DNA of 64,000 nucleotides. Source: Bacteroidota bacterium (GTDB taxonomy: Bacteria; Bacteroidota; Bacteroidia; Bacteroidales; Bacteroidaceae). The notes under the pieces are model-generated. The model was not told the DNA's origin, searched no databases, and saw only the letters and a list, made by a program, of their open reading frames with translations. The position numbers were made by a program, and so were the translations under genes. Below are positions 1-7,965 of the stretch, in pieces. Location: contig JAFABV010000092.1 in assembly GCA_023425865.1 (NCBI GenBank), positions 1-64,000 of the forward strand, read 5' to 3'. The stretch's first letter is position 1; each line of letters opens with the position of its first letter.

Positions 1-348
1 TTTAAAAACTCCGGGCCCCCACGACCGAAGTTGAAGCCTAACGGAGAAGATGCACTGACACTGTTGAGTTGACTAACCCTTTCTCTACGCCAAAGCTCGA
101 GTTTTACAAATATTATTCGTAATATTGCACTTGCTGGTTGACTCTTTAAGGACGCTAACGACCGATTTAGGTTAAATAATTCTAAAGCGTGACATTAATC
201 GGCTCTACATACCCTTTTTTACCCTTTCTCTCAATTTTCTTTTCGTATAGTAATAATATGTACTCACAAGAATCAATAGATATGACTTACAAAGAGAAAA
301 GACAGAAAGGGCCCGAAATGAATGCCCAAATAACAAAGGCATAACGGT
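1..348. other. Upstream region without a recognisable gene
   Basis: AT-rich stretch. No long ORF and no RNA gene recognised. A 20-codon ORF (282-344, plus strand, starting MTYKEKRQ) ends 4 bases before the next start. It could be a leader peptide or chance. The promoter of the following gene pair is presumably here, but I see no convincing TAnnTTTG box. Confidence 0.4.
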
Positions 349-858
349 ATGGGAAAGAACAGTCAGTCAAAGCGTAAGGCAACACTCGCACAGAGAGCCC
401 TTACAGAAAGTTTCAAGTTTCAAGTGTGGTGGGGACGCGACCAAAGAGCCGCGGATATTCCGAATGACAGTCCGTTTCTGCTTGCGGAAATAGAAACCGT
501 ATGTGGGCTGGGGCTGGAAAAGGATATTCTATGTTTGCGCGACATTATCCAAAATGTGAAGAACGAATGTGGAATAGCGCCTATTGCGGACAGAGGTACG
601 CTGATAGGCTCACCCATGGCATACTTATTAGGAATTAGCCAAGAGAATCCCATGGAGCATGAACGTGTTGATATGTGTTTGGCAGCCCCAAGCAATGTTG
701 AACTCCCATTCCAAATAGAAGTGTTTTACGACAACGATACCAGAAACAAGGTTGTAGATTGGGTCAGGGAGCGTTATGAAGGTGTAACGACAAGACTTGG
801 ACAGCCATTATTAAAATTGGAAAAATCAGTAGTTCATTTCAAACGTGTGGTAAAATGA
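349..858 (+). CDS. DNA polymerase III alpha (C-family) palm-like protein, catalytically degenerate
   Basis: 169 aa, far shorter than DnaE (about 1,000-1,200 aa). Residues about 44-145 resemble the DnaE palm: a helix pair, then GIAPIADRGTLIGSPMAYLL (about 75-94) matching the family's RGSxAGSLVAYLLGI block, then a NPMEH segment, then ELPFQIEVFYDND (118-130) where DnaE has PDIDIDFxDD, then NKVVDWVRERY (133-143) matching its VIDYVxxKY helix. The catalytic aspartates of the PDxDxDF motif are replaced (PFQIEVF), so polymerase activity is not expected. The finger, PHP and beta-binding regions are absent. Its stop overlaps the next start (ATGA, 855-858), implying translational coupling. It may be a repurposed fragment (sensor or decoy) or a decaying gene. 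The resemblance was judged by eye. Confidence 0.6.
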   Translation: MGKNSQSKRKATLAQRALTESFKFQVWWGRDQRAADIPNDSPFLLAEIETVCGLGLEKDILCLRDIIQNVKNECGIAPIADRGTLIGSPMAYLLGISQENPMEHERVDMCLAAPSNVELPFQIEVFYDNDTRNKVVDWVRERYEGVTTRLGQPLLKLEKSVVHFKRVVK

Positions 859-1802
859 TGAATAGCGGGAATCTGATCTACAAGTACCATTTCTCAAAAG
901 TGACATGGCTGGAGGGAGTTGTTAAGCCTACTCTATGGAGAAAGAAGGAGTCCGTGAACTCTTTCTCATTCTGTGGGGAAGGAAACAAGTGTGAACTTCT
1001 TCAACATGTTTTCAATATTAACAACTTAGAAGGAAAGTATCTGGAGGCTGTATCTGGCGATGGGCATGAGGAGAAACAAATAACCGTACTTCATTCTTCA
1101 TCCCTTGCTGCCTTGCTGTTCTTCCACGGTATTTCTCACGACAATCCCATGAGTATGGTGCTGGATGGAGATAAGTACACTTTTACCGACGTTCACTTTG
1201 AATGTAAAACCGTTGTCTGCGGTTCCCACAAATCTAATATGGATGTAGTTCTGGTAGGCCATTCCGAAAAATATGGTAAGACCGTATTGTTCCTGGAATG
1301 TAAGTTTAGTGAATATCTGAATACCGGAAAATACGCTGGCATAAGCAGAAATGTGTATAAAGACACGTATGAGAAATTGGGATTATTCGATGGCGCTATC
1401 ACCAATATGGAAGCAAAGTGCATGGATGACGAAGATACATTCGAGTTGGTACAGTGTGCTCCTTATCAATATTGTGCCGGTATTAAACAGCTGATTTCGC
1501 ATTATATGGGAATTCGCAATTTGATGAATCGGGAGTACAAACCTGAAGATGAGAAGGATTTCAGCCTGGACTTCACACCCAATAAAGTGTTACTTGCAGA
1601 AGTGTTGTTTAGGTTCACCGATAAAATAGACAACAAGAATCGTCTCAAAGAATATAGGAAAGCCTATCAAGAACTTGCAGTTGCAATCAACAAGCTAAGT
1701 GAGAATGGGGTGTTTCACATGGTGTCAGAGTGTTTGACTTATGATTATTTGTTGAAAGACAGCGCATTACCTTCGCGCATAAAAGATTTTTATCAGCTAT
1801 AA
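855..1802 (+). CDS. Putative PD-(D/E)XK nuclease (restriction endonuclease-like)
   Basis: 315 aa, soluble, no signal peptide. A PD-(D/E)XK-like core is visible: NMDVVLVG gives Asp130 on one strand, and KTVLFLECKFSEYL gives Glu148-Cys-Lys150 on the next, the usual D...ExK arrangement. The central block SSLAALLFFHGISHDNP (about 82-98) and the C-terminal half are not recognised. It may belong to the uncharacterised PGN_0703-type putative restriction endonucleases, a recollection I could not check. It starts inside the stop of the polymerase-like gene, so the two probably form one operon. It is AT-rich compared with the genes after 2.6 kb, which fits horizontal transfer. No methyltransferase is adjacent, so a classical restriction-modification pair is not supported. 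Confidence 0.55.
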   Translation: MMNSGNLIYKYHFSKVTWLEGVVKPTLWRKKESVNSFSFCGEGNKCELLQHVFNINNLEGKYLEAVSGDGHEEKQITVLHSSSLAALLFFHGISHDNPMSMVLDGDKYTFTDVHFECKTVVCGSHKSNMDVVLVGHSEKYGKTVLFLECKFSEYLNTGKYAGISRNVYKDTYEKLGLFDGAITNMEAKCMDDEDTFELVQCAPYQYCAGIKQLISHYMGIRNLMNREYKPEDEKDFSLDFTPNKVLLAEVLFRFTDKIDNKNRLKEYRKAYQELAVAINKLSENGVFHMVSECLTYDYLLKDSALPSRIKDFYQL

Positions 1803-2015
1803 CCGCTTAGGAATACAATCAAAGATGTTAGGAACTTAATGGTTGGCGATTGCGAACTGTGGCAATGTCTTTTTTAATTTGGTGTATAAGCTGACTGTTT
1901 TCTTCCTCGCCGTGCAACGCTGCCAACCTTGTCTCTACACTCCAAGAACGTCATCATCACACGGCGAGGTTTACTCTTAAAACACCAATAGGGACAACTG
2001 CTTGCAGCTGTTGCC

Positions 2016-2536
2016 TCAAACCAAGGACCTGTATGCCTGCCATGCCTCTTTTGTGAGGCAGCTCACATGTTCGGTCTTCTGTTTTGCACTCATCTGCGTT
2101 GGTGTGTAGGTTTTGGAAAACTGATAGATGCCCCCGCGCCTCTCTTGCACTCGCCTTGAGGGCGTGTTGCTTTCAAAGCTGCCACACCACACCTTTTCCA
2201 TCGCCAAGTTCTCGAAGGCGTGACGCAGCAGGCGCACTGCCGCCTCGGGTATGAGTCCCTGACCCCAATAGGGTAAGCCAATCCAATCCAATAGCCCAGC
2301 TCACACTCATTTGGTGGCAGCTGTAAACTACTTTGCGGGCCGGGTATCAGTCCGATGCTGCCTACAGGCTGCCCTGTAGTTTTCAACACGACGGCGTAGG
2401 TTCCGGAAGCTGACAGTATTTTTTTTGATGATTTCCCGACTGTTCTCTATGCTGGTATGCGCCGGCCATCTGGCCTTCGGTTCACCCTGGGGTCTTTGGT
2501 GTAGGTGTAGTGGTCCGCGGCATCGTCTTCGTGGCA
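2016..2536 (-). pseudogene. GNAT N-acetyltransferase pseudogene (several frameshifts)
   Basis: Pieces of one acetyltransferase lie in successive minus-strand frames. First an N-terminal HYTYTKDPRV piece (about 2500-2525), then WPAHTSIENSREIIK (about 2430-2475), then GTYAVVLKTTGQPVGSIGL and ELGYWIG (about 2300-2410), and finally PYWGQGLIPEA with VRLLRHAF and a Trp-Cys-Gly segment (about 2090-2280). Together they match, in order, the RimJ/RimL-type GNAT fold with its acetyl-CoA loop (GQGLIPEA). At least three frame changes are needed, so the gene is inactive. The preceding 213 bases (1803-2015) hold nothing I recognise. Confidence 0.75.
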
Positions 2537-2606
2537 AGGCTTTAATTTATGGAAAAAGTGATATTATTGGTGGAAAAAGTGAAACACCGATGCGCGGGAA
2601 ACCTCT

Positions 2607-2614
2607 TAACTTTG
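2607..2614 (+). promoter_or_regulatory. Bacteroidetes -7 box (TAACTTTG) before the redox operon
   Basis: Exact match to TAnnTTTG, 66 bases before the ATG of the flavodoxin gene. No good -33 TTG at the usual spacing. Confidence 0.55.
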
Positions 2615-2680
2615 CACCGTGAAATCAAAAGAATGAATGCGTGTGTCAGAAAGCAAGAACACACTAAAAAAAGAGGAATT

Positions 2681-3292
2681 ATGAACATCAGATCCATTTT
2701 TACCGCTATTGTAGCCATATTGACAATGACTGGCTGCCACGGACAAAACAAACAGGAAGTAGAACCTCGAAATCATGACTCAATGCGGGGGGCTATCGTT
2801 ATCTTCTTCTCACATGCGGGTGATAACTACGCTGTGGGGAATATCAAGGTGGGGAATACGAAAATTGTGGCCGACTACATCAGTGAGATGACAGGCGCGG
2901 CACAGTATGAAATAGTCACCCATAAATACGATGGCATGGCTTATGCCTCTCTTGTCGAAATGGTCAAGGAGGAAAAAGCAAAGGGAGAACAGCCACCTTA
3001 CGAGGGTGAGGCGCCCGACCTCAGCCAGTATGACACGGTGTTCATTGGCGGACCGATATGGTGGGGCACCTATCCGCAGGTGATGTTCACACTCTTTCGC
3101 GATATCAATCTCGACGGCAAGACGGTGATACCGTTTACCACGCACGAAGGAAGCGGGCTCGCCTCTACTGTGAGTGATGTAAAGAAAGCTTTCCCCAAGG
3201 CCCATGTAGGGGAGGGCTTCTCTATCTACGGGCATGAGGCGCGTAGCGGGAAAGCGAAAGTGGAGACGTGGCTTAAAGGGCTTGGATATTAA
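2681..3292 (+). CDS. Flavodoxin-family lipoprotein
   Basis: 203 aa from the ATG at 2681, which follows AAAGAGGAATT. The frame is open further upstream, but only this start gives a lipoprotein signal peptide (MNIRSIFTAIVAILTMTGC; lipobox Cys19). The mature part is flavodoxin-like: the first strand GAIVIFFSHAGDN with the FMN-phosphate loop, then YDTVFIGGPIWWGTYP around the isoalloxazine ring, then TTHEGSGLAST. Such proteins bind FMN and act in electron transfer or quinone reduction. The lipobox suggests envelope anchoring. First gene of a four-gene redox operon, 20 bases before the SDR gene. The electron partner is unknown. Confidence 0.85.
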   Translation: MNIRSIFTAIVAILTMTGCHGQNKQEVEPRNHDSMRGAIVIFFSHAGDNYAVGNIKVGNTKIVADYISEMTGAAQYEIVTHKYDGMAYASLVEMVKEEKAKGEQPPYEGEAPDLSQYDTVFIGGPIWWGTYPQVMFTLFRDINLDGKTVIPFTTHEGSGLASTVSDVKKAFPKAHVGEGFSIYGHEARSGKAKVETWLKGLGY

Positions 3293-3312
3293 CCTATCAG
3301 CAGTAATAAACA

Positions 3313-4149
3313 ATGACAAAACAAGTTTCAGTATTGGTTGGCGCAGGCAGCATAGGCCTTGCCATTATTCGCCGTGTGTCGGCAGGCGGACATATCGTGT
3401 TGGCCGACTATCGGCTGGAAATTGCTGAGAGCGCGGCAAAGTCTTTGGAAGATGCCGGTTTTGAGTGCTCGGCCATACAGTGTAACCTTGGTGACAAAGA
3501 CGACATATTGCGACTTGTTGCCTTCGCCGCCGGCAAGGGTAGCGTCAACTATGTGGTGAACGCCGCGGGGGTATCACCCTCGCAGGCTTCTGTAGAGGAG
3601 ATATTGCGTGTAGACCTCTATGGCACAAGCGTGCTGGTCGAAGAATTTGGCAAGGTGATTAGCGAGGGTGGCTCATGTGTGATCATCTCTTCGCAGAGTG
3701 GGCACCGTCTGCCCGCGCTGCCACAAGAGCAGAATGACCTTTTGGCCATGACCCCTACAGACAAGCTACTGTCGTTACCTTTCCTGAAAGAGATTGACGA
3801 CACTTTGAAGGCTTACCAGTATTCCAAGCGTTGCAATGTGCTTCGCGTCATGTACGAAGCCGCGCGTTGGGGCAAGCGAGGGGCCACCATCAACAGCATC
3901 AGCCCGGGTATCATCATCACGCCTCTGGCCAACGATGAGCTGCATGGTCCGCGCAAGGATGGATACTTGCGTATGATCAAAGAAATGCCGGCACACCGTG
4001 CGGGGACGCCTGACGAGGTAGCTGATTTAGCCGAGTTTCTGCTATCGAGACGGGGGCGTTTCATCAGCGGAACCGACATCCTCATTGACGGCGGCTGCAC
4101 AGCGTCTTATTGGTACGGCGACCTGCAATATCTGAAGGCCACACATTAA
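3313..4149 (+). CDS. SDR-family NAD(P)-dependent oxidoreductase
   Basis: 278 aa. Rossmann N-terminus VSVLVGAGSIGLAI with a GAGxxG loop (Gly10, Gly12, Gly15), NAAG at 83-86, catalytic Ser near 126-129 (ISSQSG), and YxxxK as Tyr168/Lys172 (AYQYSKRCN). The C-terminus FISGTDILIDGGCTASYW is typical of classical SDR enzymes. An insertion of about 30 residues lies between the catalytic Ser and Tyr (PALPQEQ...FLKEIDD). The substrate cannot be told from sequence. Cytoplasmic, and in the same operon as the flavodoxin and two AKRs, which suggests handling of reactive carbonyls or quinones. Confidence 0.9.
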   Translation: MTKQVSVLVGAGSIGLAIIRRVSAGGHIVLADYRLEIAESAAKSLEDAGFECSAIQCNLGDKDDILRLVAFAAGKGSVNYVVNAAGVSPSQASVEEILRVDLYGTSVLVEEFGKVISEGGSCVIISSQSGHRLPALPQEQNDLLAMTPTDKLLSLPFLKEIDDTLKAYQYSKRCNVLRVMYEAARWGKRGATINSISPGIIITPLANDELHGPRKDGYLRMIKEMPAHRAGTPDEVADLAEFLLSRRGRFISGTDILIDGGCTASYWYGDLQYLKATH

Positions 4150-4189
4150 GTAAGGAAAACGACAAAAAACATTCAAGTAACATATCATT

Positions 4190-5035
4190 ATGGAGACAAT
4201 CAAGTTAAGCAACGGCGTTGAGATGCCGCTTTTAGGATACGGAGTATTTCAGGTGAATCCTGAGGAGTGTGAACGTTGTGTGAGCGATGCGCTCAAGGTG
4301 GGCTATCGGCTGATAGACACAGCGCAGGCCTATGCCAATGAGGAAGGCGTGGGCAAGGCATGGCGTAAGAGCGGACTCAGGCGTGAGGACCTGTTCCTCG
4401 TCACGAAGGTATGGATCTCGAATGCCGGTGAGGAGAAAGCCATGGCCAGCATCGAGGAGAGTCTGCGCAAGCTCGACACCAATTACGTAGACCTCCTGCT
4501 CATCCATCAGGCCTACGGCGATGTCTTCGGCACATGGCGTGCCATGGAGAAAGCCTACAGAGCTGGTAAGGTGCGTGCCATTGGCGTGAGCAACTTCCAG
4601 GCGGGTCGCTTCTTCGACTTTGCACACTATGTAGACGTGAAGCCCATGGTCAACCAGCTGCAGTGTAACGTGCTGGCGCAGCAAAACGACATCCAACCCA
4701 TCCATGCCGAGACCGGCACCAAGACCATGGCCTGGGGACCGCTGGGCGGACAGGGAGCCGACGGTGTGGTCAAGAGTGAGGTGCTGGCCGCTATCGGCAA
4801 GCGATACGGCAAGACGGCAGCCCAGGTGGCCCTGCGATGGCTCACCCAGCGGGGCATTGTGGCCATCCCGAAGAGCACGCACGTGGAGCGCATGGAGCAG
4901 AACTTCAACATCTTCGACTTCACCCTGGGCGACGACGACATGGCACAGATTGCCACACTCAACCAGGCCGACAGCGGGTTCATCAACTTTGGCGACCCCA
5001 ACTTCGTGAAGTATCTCATCGAGAACTACGGGTAA
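4190..5035 (+). CDS. Aldo/keto reductase (cytoplasmic)
   Basis: 281 aa, normal length for a prokaryotic AKR. NAD(P)H-dependent (beta/alpha)8-barrel reductase. The catalytic tetrad is complete: Asp43 (LIDTAQAY), Tyr48, Lys73 (LVTKVW) and His106 (LLLIHQ). The GVSNF signature (about 137) and the C-terminal IPKSTHVERMEQN cofactor-binding block are present. No signal peptide. Third gene of the redox operon. 2,5-diketo-gluconate-like or methylglyoxal reductase activity is possible, but the sequence does not decide. Confidence 0.92.
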   Translation: METIKLSNGVEMPLLGYGVFQVNPEECERCVSDALKVGYRLIDTAQAYANEEGVGKAWRKSGLRREDLFLVTKVWISNAGEEKAMASIEESLRKLDTNYVDLLLIHQAYGDVFGTWRAMEKAYRAGKVRAIGVSNFQAGRFFDFAHYVDVKPMVNQLQCNVLAQQNDIQPIHAETGTKTMAWGPLGGQGADGVVKSEVLAAIGKRYGKTAAQVALRWLTQRGIVAIPKSTHVERMEQNFNIFDFTLGDDDMAQIATLNQADSGFINFGDPNFVKYLIENYG

Positions 5036-5120
5036 GGTAGCACAGATTATCGGAAAATTTCTTTGCCGCGGCCTGCCGGGTTGAAAGTCTTGGCAGGCCA
5101 GCAGCATAACACCAGACGAT

Positions 5121-6530
5121 ATGACAATGAAAAAGATAATGATAATGCTGGCGTTCGTGGGGATGTTGACCACAGCCTCAGCACAGAAAGTTAGCTCGAC
5201 GAGCGTGCCCAGTATCACCCTCAGCAACGGAGTGAAGATGCCACAGTTCGGTCTTGGCACCTTCCGCATTCCCGACAATGCCACCTGCAAGGATGCCGTG
5301 CTCACAGCCCTTCGCTTGGGTTATCGACATATCGACACGGCGCATGCCTACATGGACGAGCCCGGTGTGGGAGAGGCCGTCAACCAATTTATCAAAGAGA
5401 GTGGCGTGCCTCGCGAAGAAATCTGGATTACCTCAAAGCTTTGGCCCTCGGAATATGCCAATCCCAAGGCCATCGACAACATGCTCAAGCGACTGCATCT
5501 TGATTATGTCGATCTCGTGTACCCCCATCAGCCTGTGGGCGACGTGAAGGCGGCGTGGAGAAATCTTGAGGCTGCGGTGAAGGCTGGCAAAGTGAGGTGC
5601 CTCGGACTGTCAAACTTTGAGGTGAAGGGTGCCGAGGACATCTATCGGTGGTGCGTCGACTCCACGGAGATCAAGCCCGTTGTGCTGCAAATGGAGTGTC
5701 ACCCCTATGCGCAGCGTCTGAAGGAGAAAGAGCAAATTCGAAAAGACGGTATGGTGGTAGAGTGCTGGTATCCATTGGGTGGGGCGGCCAGCAACGGGGC
5801 ACTCTTCAAAGACCCCGTGATTATGGCCATTGCCAAAGCCCACAAGGTAACGCCGGCACAGGTCATCATTCGCTGGCACATTCAAGAGGGTCACTCCGTG
5901 ATTCCCGGAGCCATCGACCATGGATATATCAAGGAGAACATCGAGGCCATGAACTTCAGTCTGACCAAGAAGGAAATGAGCCAGATGCGTGCCCTCAACA
6001 AAGAACAGCGCTTCTATGACTTCAATATCGAGACCACACGGCAGTTTGCCAAGATGCAGCTACCCGATGAGAGCGAAGAGAGCAACGACGCATGGCAGAA
6101 GAAGATGAATGATGAGCTCGAAAAGAAAAACAATGATGCCACCCCCAGTGAGCAGACCTTCAAAGATTTGTCTAAGAACATCTGGACGCTTATGGCCGAT
6201 AAGAATGTGGATGCGCTGAAAGATATTTTCCACCCATCATGTATGTTCGTACACATGGGTGGATTCTGGGGAACGCCACAGGAACTGCAAACCATTGGCA
6301 ATGGCATGATCCATTATAAACATGCCACCGTACACGACATTCAGGTCAAAGAGGTCAATGCCGACAACTGGGCTGTCTACAGCACCATCACCCTTGATGC
6401 CGTGGTGGGAGGTAATCCTACCAGCCATCCGTTTTACACCACGCAGATGTTCACTCGTGAAAACGGTAAGTGGCTTCTCTCCACTTTCGTCTTCACGACA
6501 AGGATTGCCGGGCCAGGTGCACAGCATTGA
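5121..6530 (+). CDS. Exported aldo/keto reductase fused to a SnoaL/DUF4440-like domain
   Basis: 469 aa in three parts. Residues 1-22 are a signal peptide (ending TTASAQ), with alternative starts at codons 1 and 3. Residues about 30-310 are an AKR barrel with the tetrad Asp72 (HIDTAHAY), Tyr77, Lys106 (ITSKLW) and His136 (YPHQP). A charged linker (EESNDAWQKKMNDELEKKNN) leads to about 345-465, an NTF2/SnoaL-like domain (IWTLMADKNVDALKDIF, HMGGFWGTPQEL, and a final TRENGKWLLSTFVFTTR). An AKR sent out of the cytoplasm is odd because it needs NAD(P)H. It may bind another cofactor or stay envelope-bound. Last gene of the redox operon. Confidence 0.85.
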   Translation: MTMKKIMIMLAFVGMLTTASAQKVSSTSVPSITLSNGVKMPQFGLGTFRIPDNATCKDAVLTALRLGYRHIDTAHAYMDEPGVGEAVNQFIKESGVPREEIWITSKLWPSEYANPKAIDNMLKRLHLDYVDLVYPHQPVGDVKAAWRNLEAAVKAGKVRCLGLSNFEVKGAEDIYRWCVDSTEIKPVVLQMECHPYAQRLKEKEQIRKDGMVVECWYPLGGAASNGALFKDPVIMAIAKAHKVTPAQVIIRWHIQEGHSVIPGAIDHGYIKENIEAMNFSLTKKEMSQMRALNKEQRFYDFNIETTRQFAKMQLPDESEESNDAWQKKMNDELEKKNNDATPSEQTFKDLSKNIWTLMADKNVDALKDIFHPSCMFVHMGGFWGTPQELQTIGNGMIHYKHATVHDIQVKEVNADNWAVYSTITLDAVVGGNPTSHPFYTTQMFTRENGKWLLSTFVFTTRIAGPGAQH

Positions 6531-6672
6531 TTCAGAAGCCACCCGCAGCATCTTGGTCTTCCTGTCGAACAGTGGAATGATGCAGTCACATCGTGTCTTA
6601 TAACACGTTTTCCACTCCTGTAAAATTGATTCGCCTCCCCTCACATCATTCCCTCGTGGGTACCTATTCCCT

Positions 6673-6707
6673 GAGTTTTGCGCAGAATGCGCGTCTGCGC
6701 AAAACTC
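6673..6707. repeat. Palindrome GAGTTTTGCGCAG / CTGCGCAAAACTC
   Basis: Perfect 13-bp inverted repeat with a 9-base loop. The left arm and loop (GAGTTTTGCGCAGAATGCGC) recur exactly in the 39-bp inverted repeat at 55.2 kb. It has no T-tract, so it is not an obvious terminator of the redox operon. Confidence 0.7.
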
Positions 6708-6911
6708 CGTTTCCCACCCTGCCGTCTATACCTTGTGGACATTGAGCCTGAAGCCTCATGGTAAGCAGGCGTAAACATGGCATTTAGCACCCATAGACGG
6801 TATATTTACGGGGCATAAACCTGGTGTTTGTGCTCCATATTTTCGTGCGTTCACTTTATAGTATCATCCGCAATCATATAAAGGGTAATGCGGGCATTAC
6901 AGCTATTTGTA

Positions 6912-7434
6912 CGCGAGTTCGTGATAAGATTAGTATGCTAACAGCTTAAATTGCCTTGTCTTTTCCACATGTACAGGCAGTGTCTCGGGCTTGTTGTCAA
7001 AGAAGCTGTAGCAGTGAGAGCCGTGCATAGGTTCATGATGAAATGATGTATGGAGTGGTGGCGAATGCAGGGGCAGTCAACTCAACCGTGTCGTTGCGCA
7101 CCAAGTGTAGCTTGAAACCGTGGCACCAGCCCCATGTATCAGTATCCAGATGCTATCCGTGGCGTCTTGCCCAAGCCACCTTCTTTGCTACAGTTACCAC
7201 CCTGCACCTCGCCTCATCTCCATGCCTACGCCCAGCCGTTGGCACCAAACAGCCCGATAGTTCTATATAAAACCATTCGATAATTCTATATAAAACCATT
7301 CGATAGTTCTATATAAAACCATTCGATGATTCTATATGAAACCATAATATCATTCTATATTGAAGCATCCTGCGACTTGGCGCGTTTCATTTAGCCAGAA
7401 CGCACGCTTCAAGGGGCGAGCACATCGTGAAAGT
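6912..7434 (+). mobile_element. Truncated copy of the 34-bp-TIR non-autonomous element
   Basis: Begins with a variant of the left end seen at 26125 (CGCGAGTTCGTGATAAGATT). It then follows the same order of blocks: TGTCGTTGCGCA, GTGGCACCAGCCCCATGT, CATCTCCATGCCTACGCCCA, five 23-bp palindromic units (7255-7370), then a decayed TTTCATTTAGCC block. Similarity to the 26-kb copy ends near CACATCGTGAAA, and no right-end inverted repeat is found, so the 3' part is lost. Confidence 0.7.
7255..7370 (+). repeat. Array of five 23-bp palindromic units
   Basis: Five tandem units of about 23 bp, each close to CGATRGTTCTATATRAAACCATT. The core ATGGTTCTATATAGAACCAT is nearly self-complementary. Units differ at a few positions. 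There are no spacers, so this is not a CRISPR array. Confidence 0.85.
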
Positions 7435-7487
7435 AAACATTCAAGATAGATGTGCAATCCAGAAAATAGATTTGGAGCCTCGGCAAG

Positions 7488-7733
7488 TTGGGGAAGAGCA
7501 ACCTGCTGATACACTTCTATCAATTTGACGAGTTGGTGCAAAAGCACTTGTCACATCGCTTCGAGCATTCAGACCGGAGGGAAGTACTGCAATATATAGA
7601 AGGCGAATTAAGTCATCTGATAAGATGCTATACCCCGGCTCTTCAAATAGAAAGTAAAATCGCGCGAAGGATCATAGAGGAGAATCCAGCCATAGCACGT
7701 CTTATGAAAGAGCTAAAACTGACAGAATCTTGA
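7488..7733 (+). pseudogene. Truncated ORF of unknown function (C-terminal remnant)
   Basis: 81 codons from TTG, in a frame open about 7 codons further upstream (WSLGKLGKSN). Coding-like composition: FYQFDELVQKHLSHRF, SDRREVLQYIEGELSHLI, and a C-terminus RRIIEENPAIARLMKELKL. I do not recognise the family. No ATG start, and it sits directly after the broken mobile element, so it is probably the tail of a gene whose 5' part was lost. A short real gene with a TTG start is less likely. The bases from 7734 to 7965 hold nothing recognised. Confidence 0.4.
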
Positions 7734-7965
7734 AAGAAGTAAAACTGAGAGATAGTAGGAACGCCAGCTACACCCATAAAAGAAGTATCCTTGTGAAGGA
7801 AAATATTGGAACAGAAAATTCGGGTTGGGGCAGAACGGCGATTAAACTTTCTGTTCCTGATCGAGTCAAATATGCGTTTTGTCTTGGTAGAGACTGTTGC
7901 CCATAGGCCATGAGTACTCCGCAGAAAGGGACAAAAGATAATAACGCAAACTGAATATTAGAACA

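Larger units (their letters stand above)
6531..7487. other. Intergenic region with a palindrome and a mobile-element copy
   Basis: 957 bases without a convincing gene. It holds the 13-bp palindrome at 6673-6707 and the truncated repeat element at 6912-7434, both listed separately. ORFs across the element are poor in coding character. The stretch 6708-6911 shows nothing recognised. Confidence 0.6.

Noticed and set aside
7043..7270. 75-codon ORF MMYGVVANAGAV
   Set aside because: Lies within the mobile-element copy. The related stretch at 26202 has a different reading and only shares the nucleotide repeat.
7255..7370. Tandem 23-bp repeats resembling a CRISPR array
   Set aside because: Units follow each other directly with no spacers, are palindromic throughout, and no cas genes are nearby. 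The same arrays occur inside mobile-element copies.
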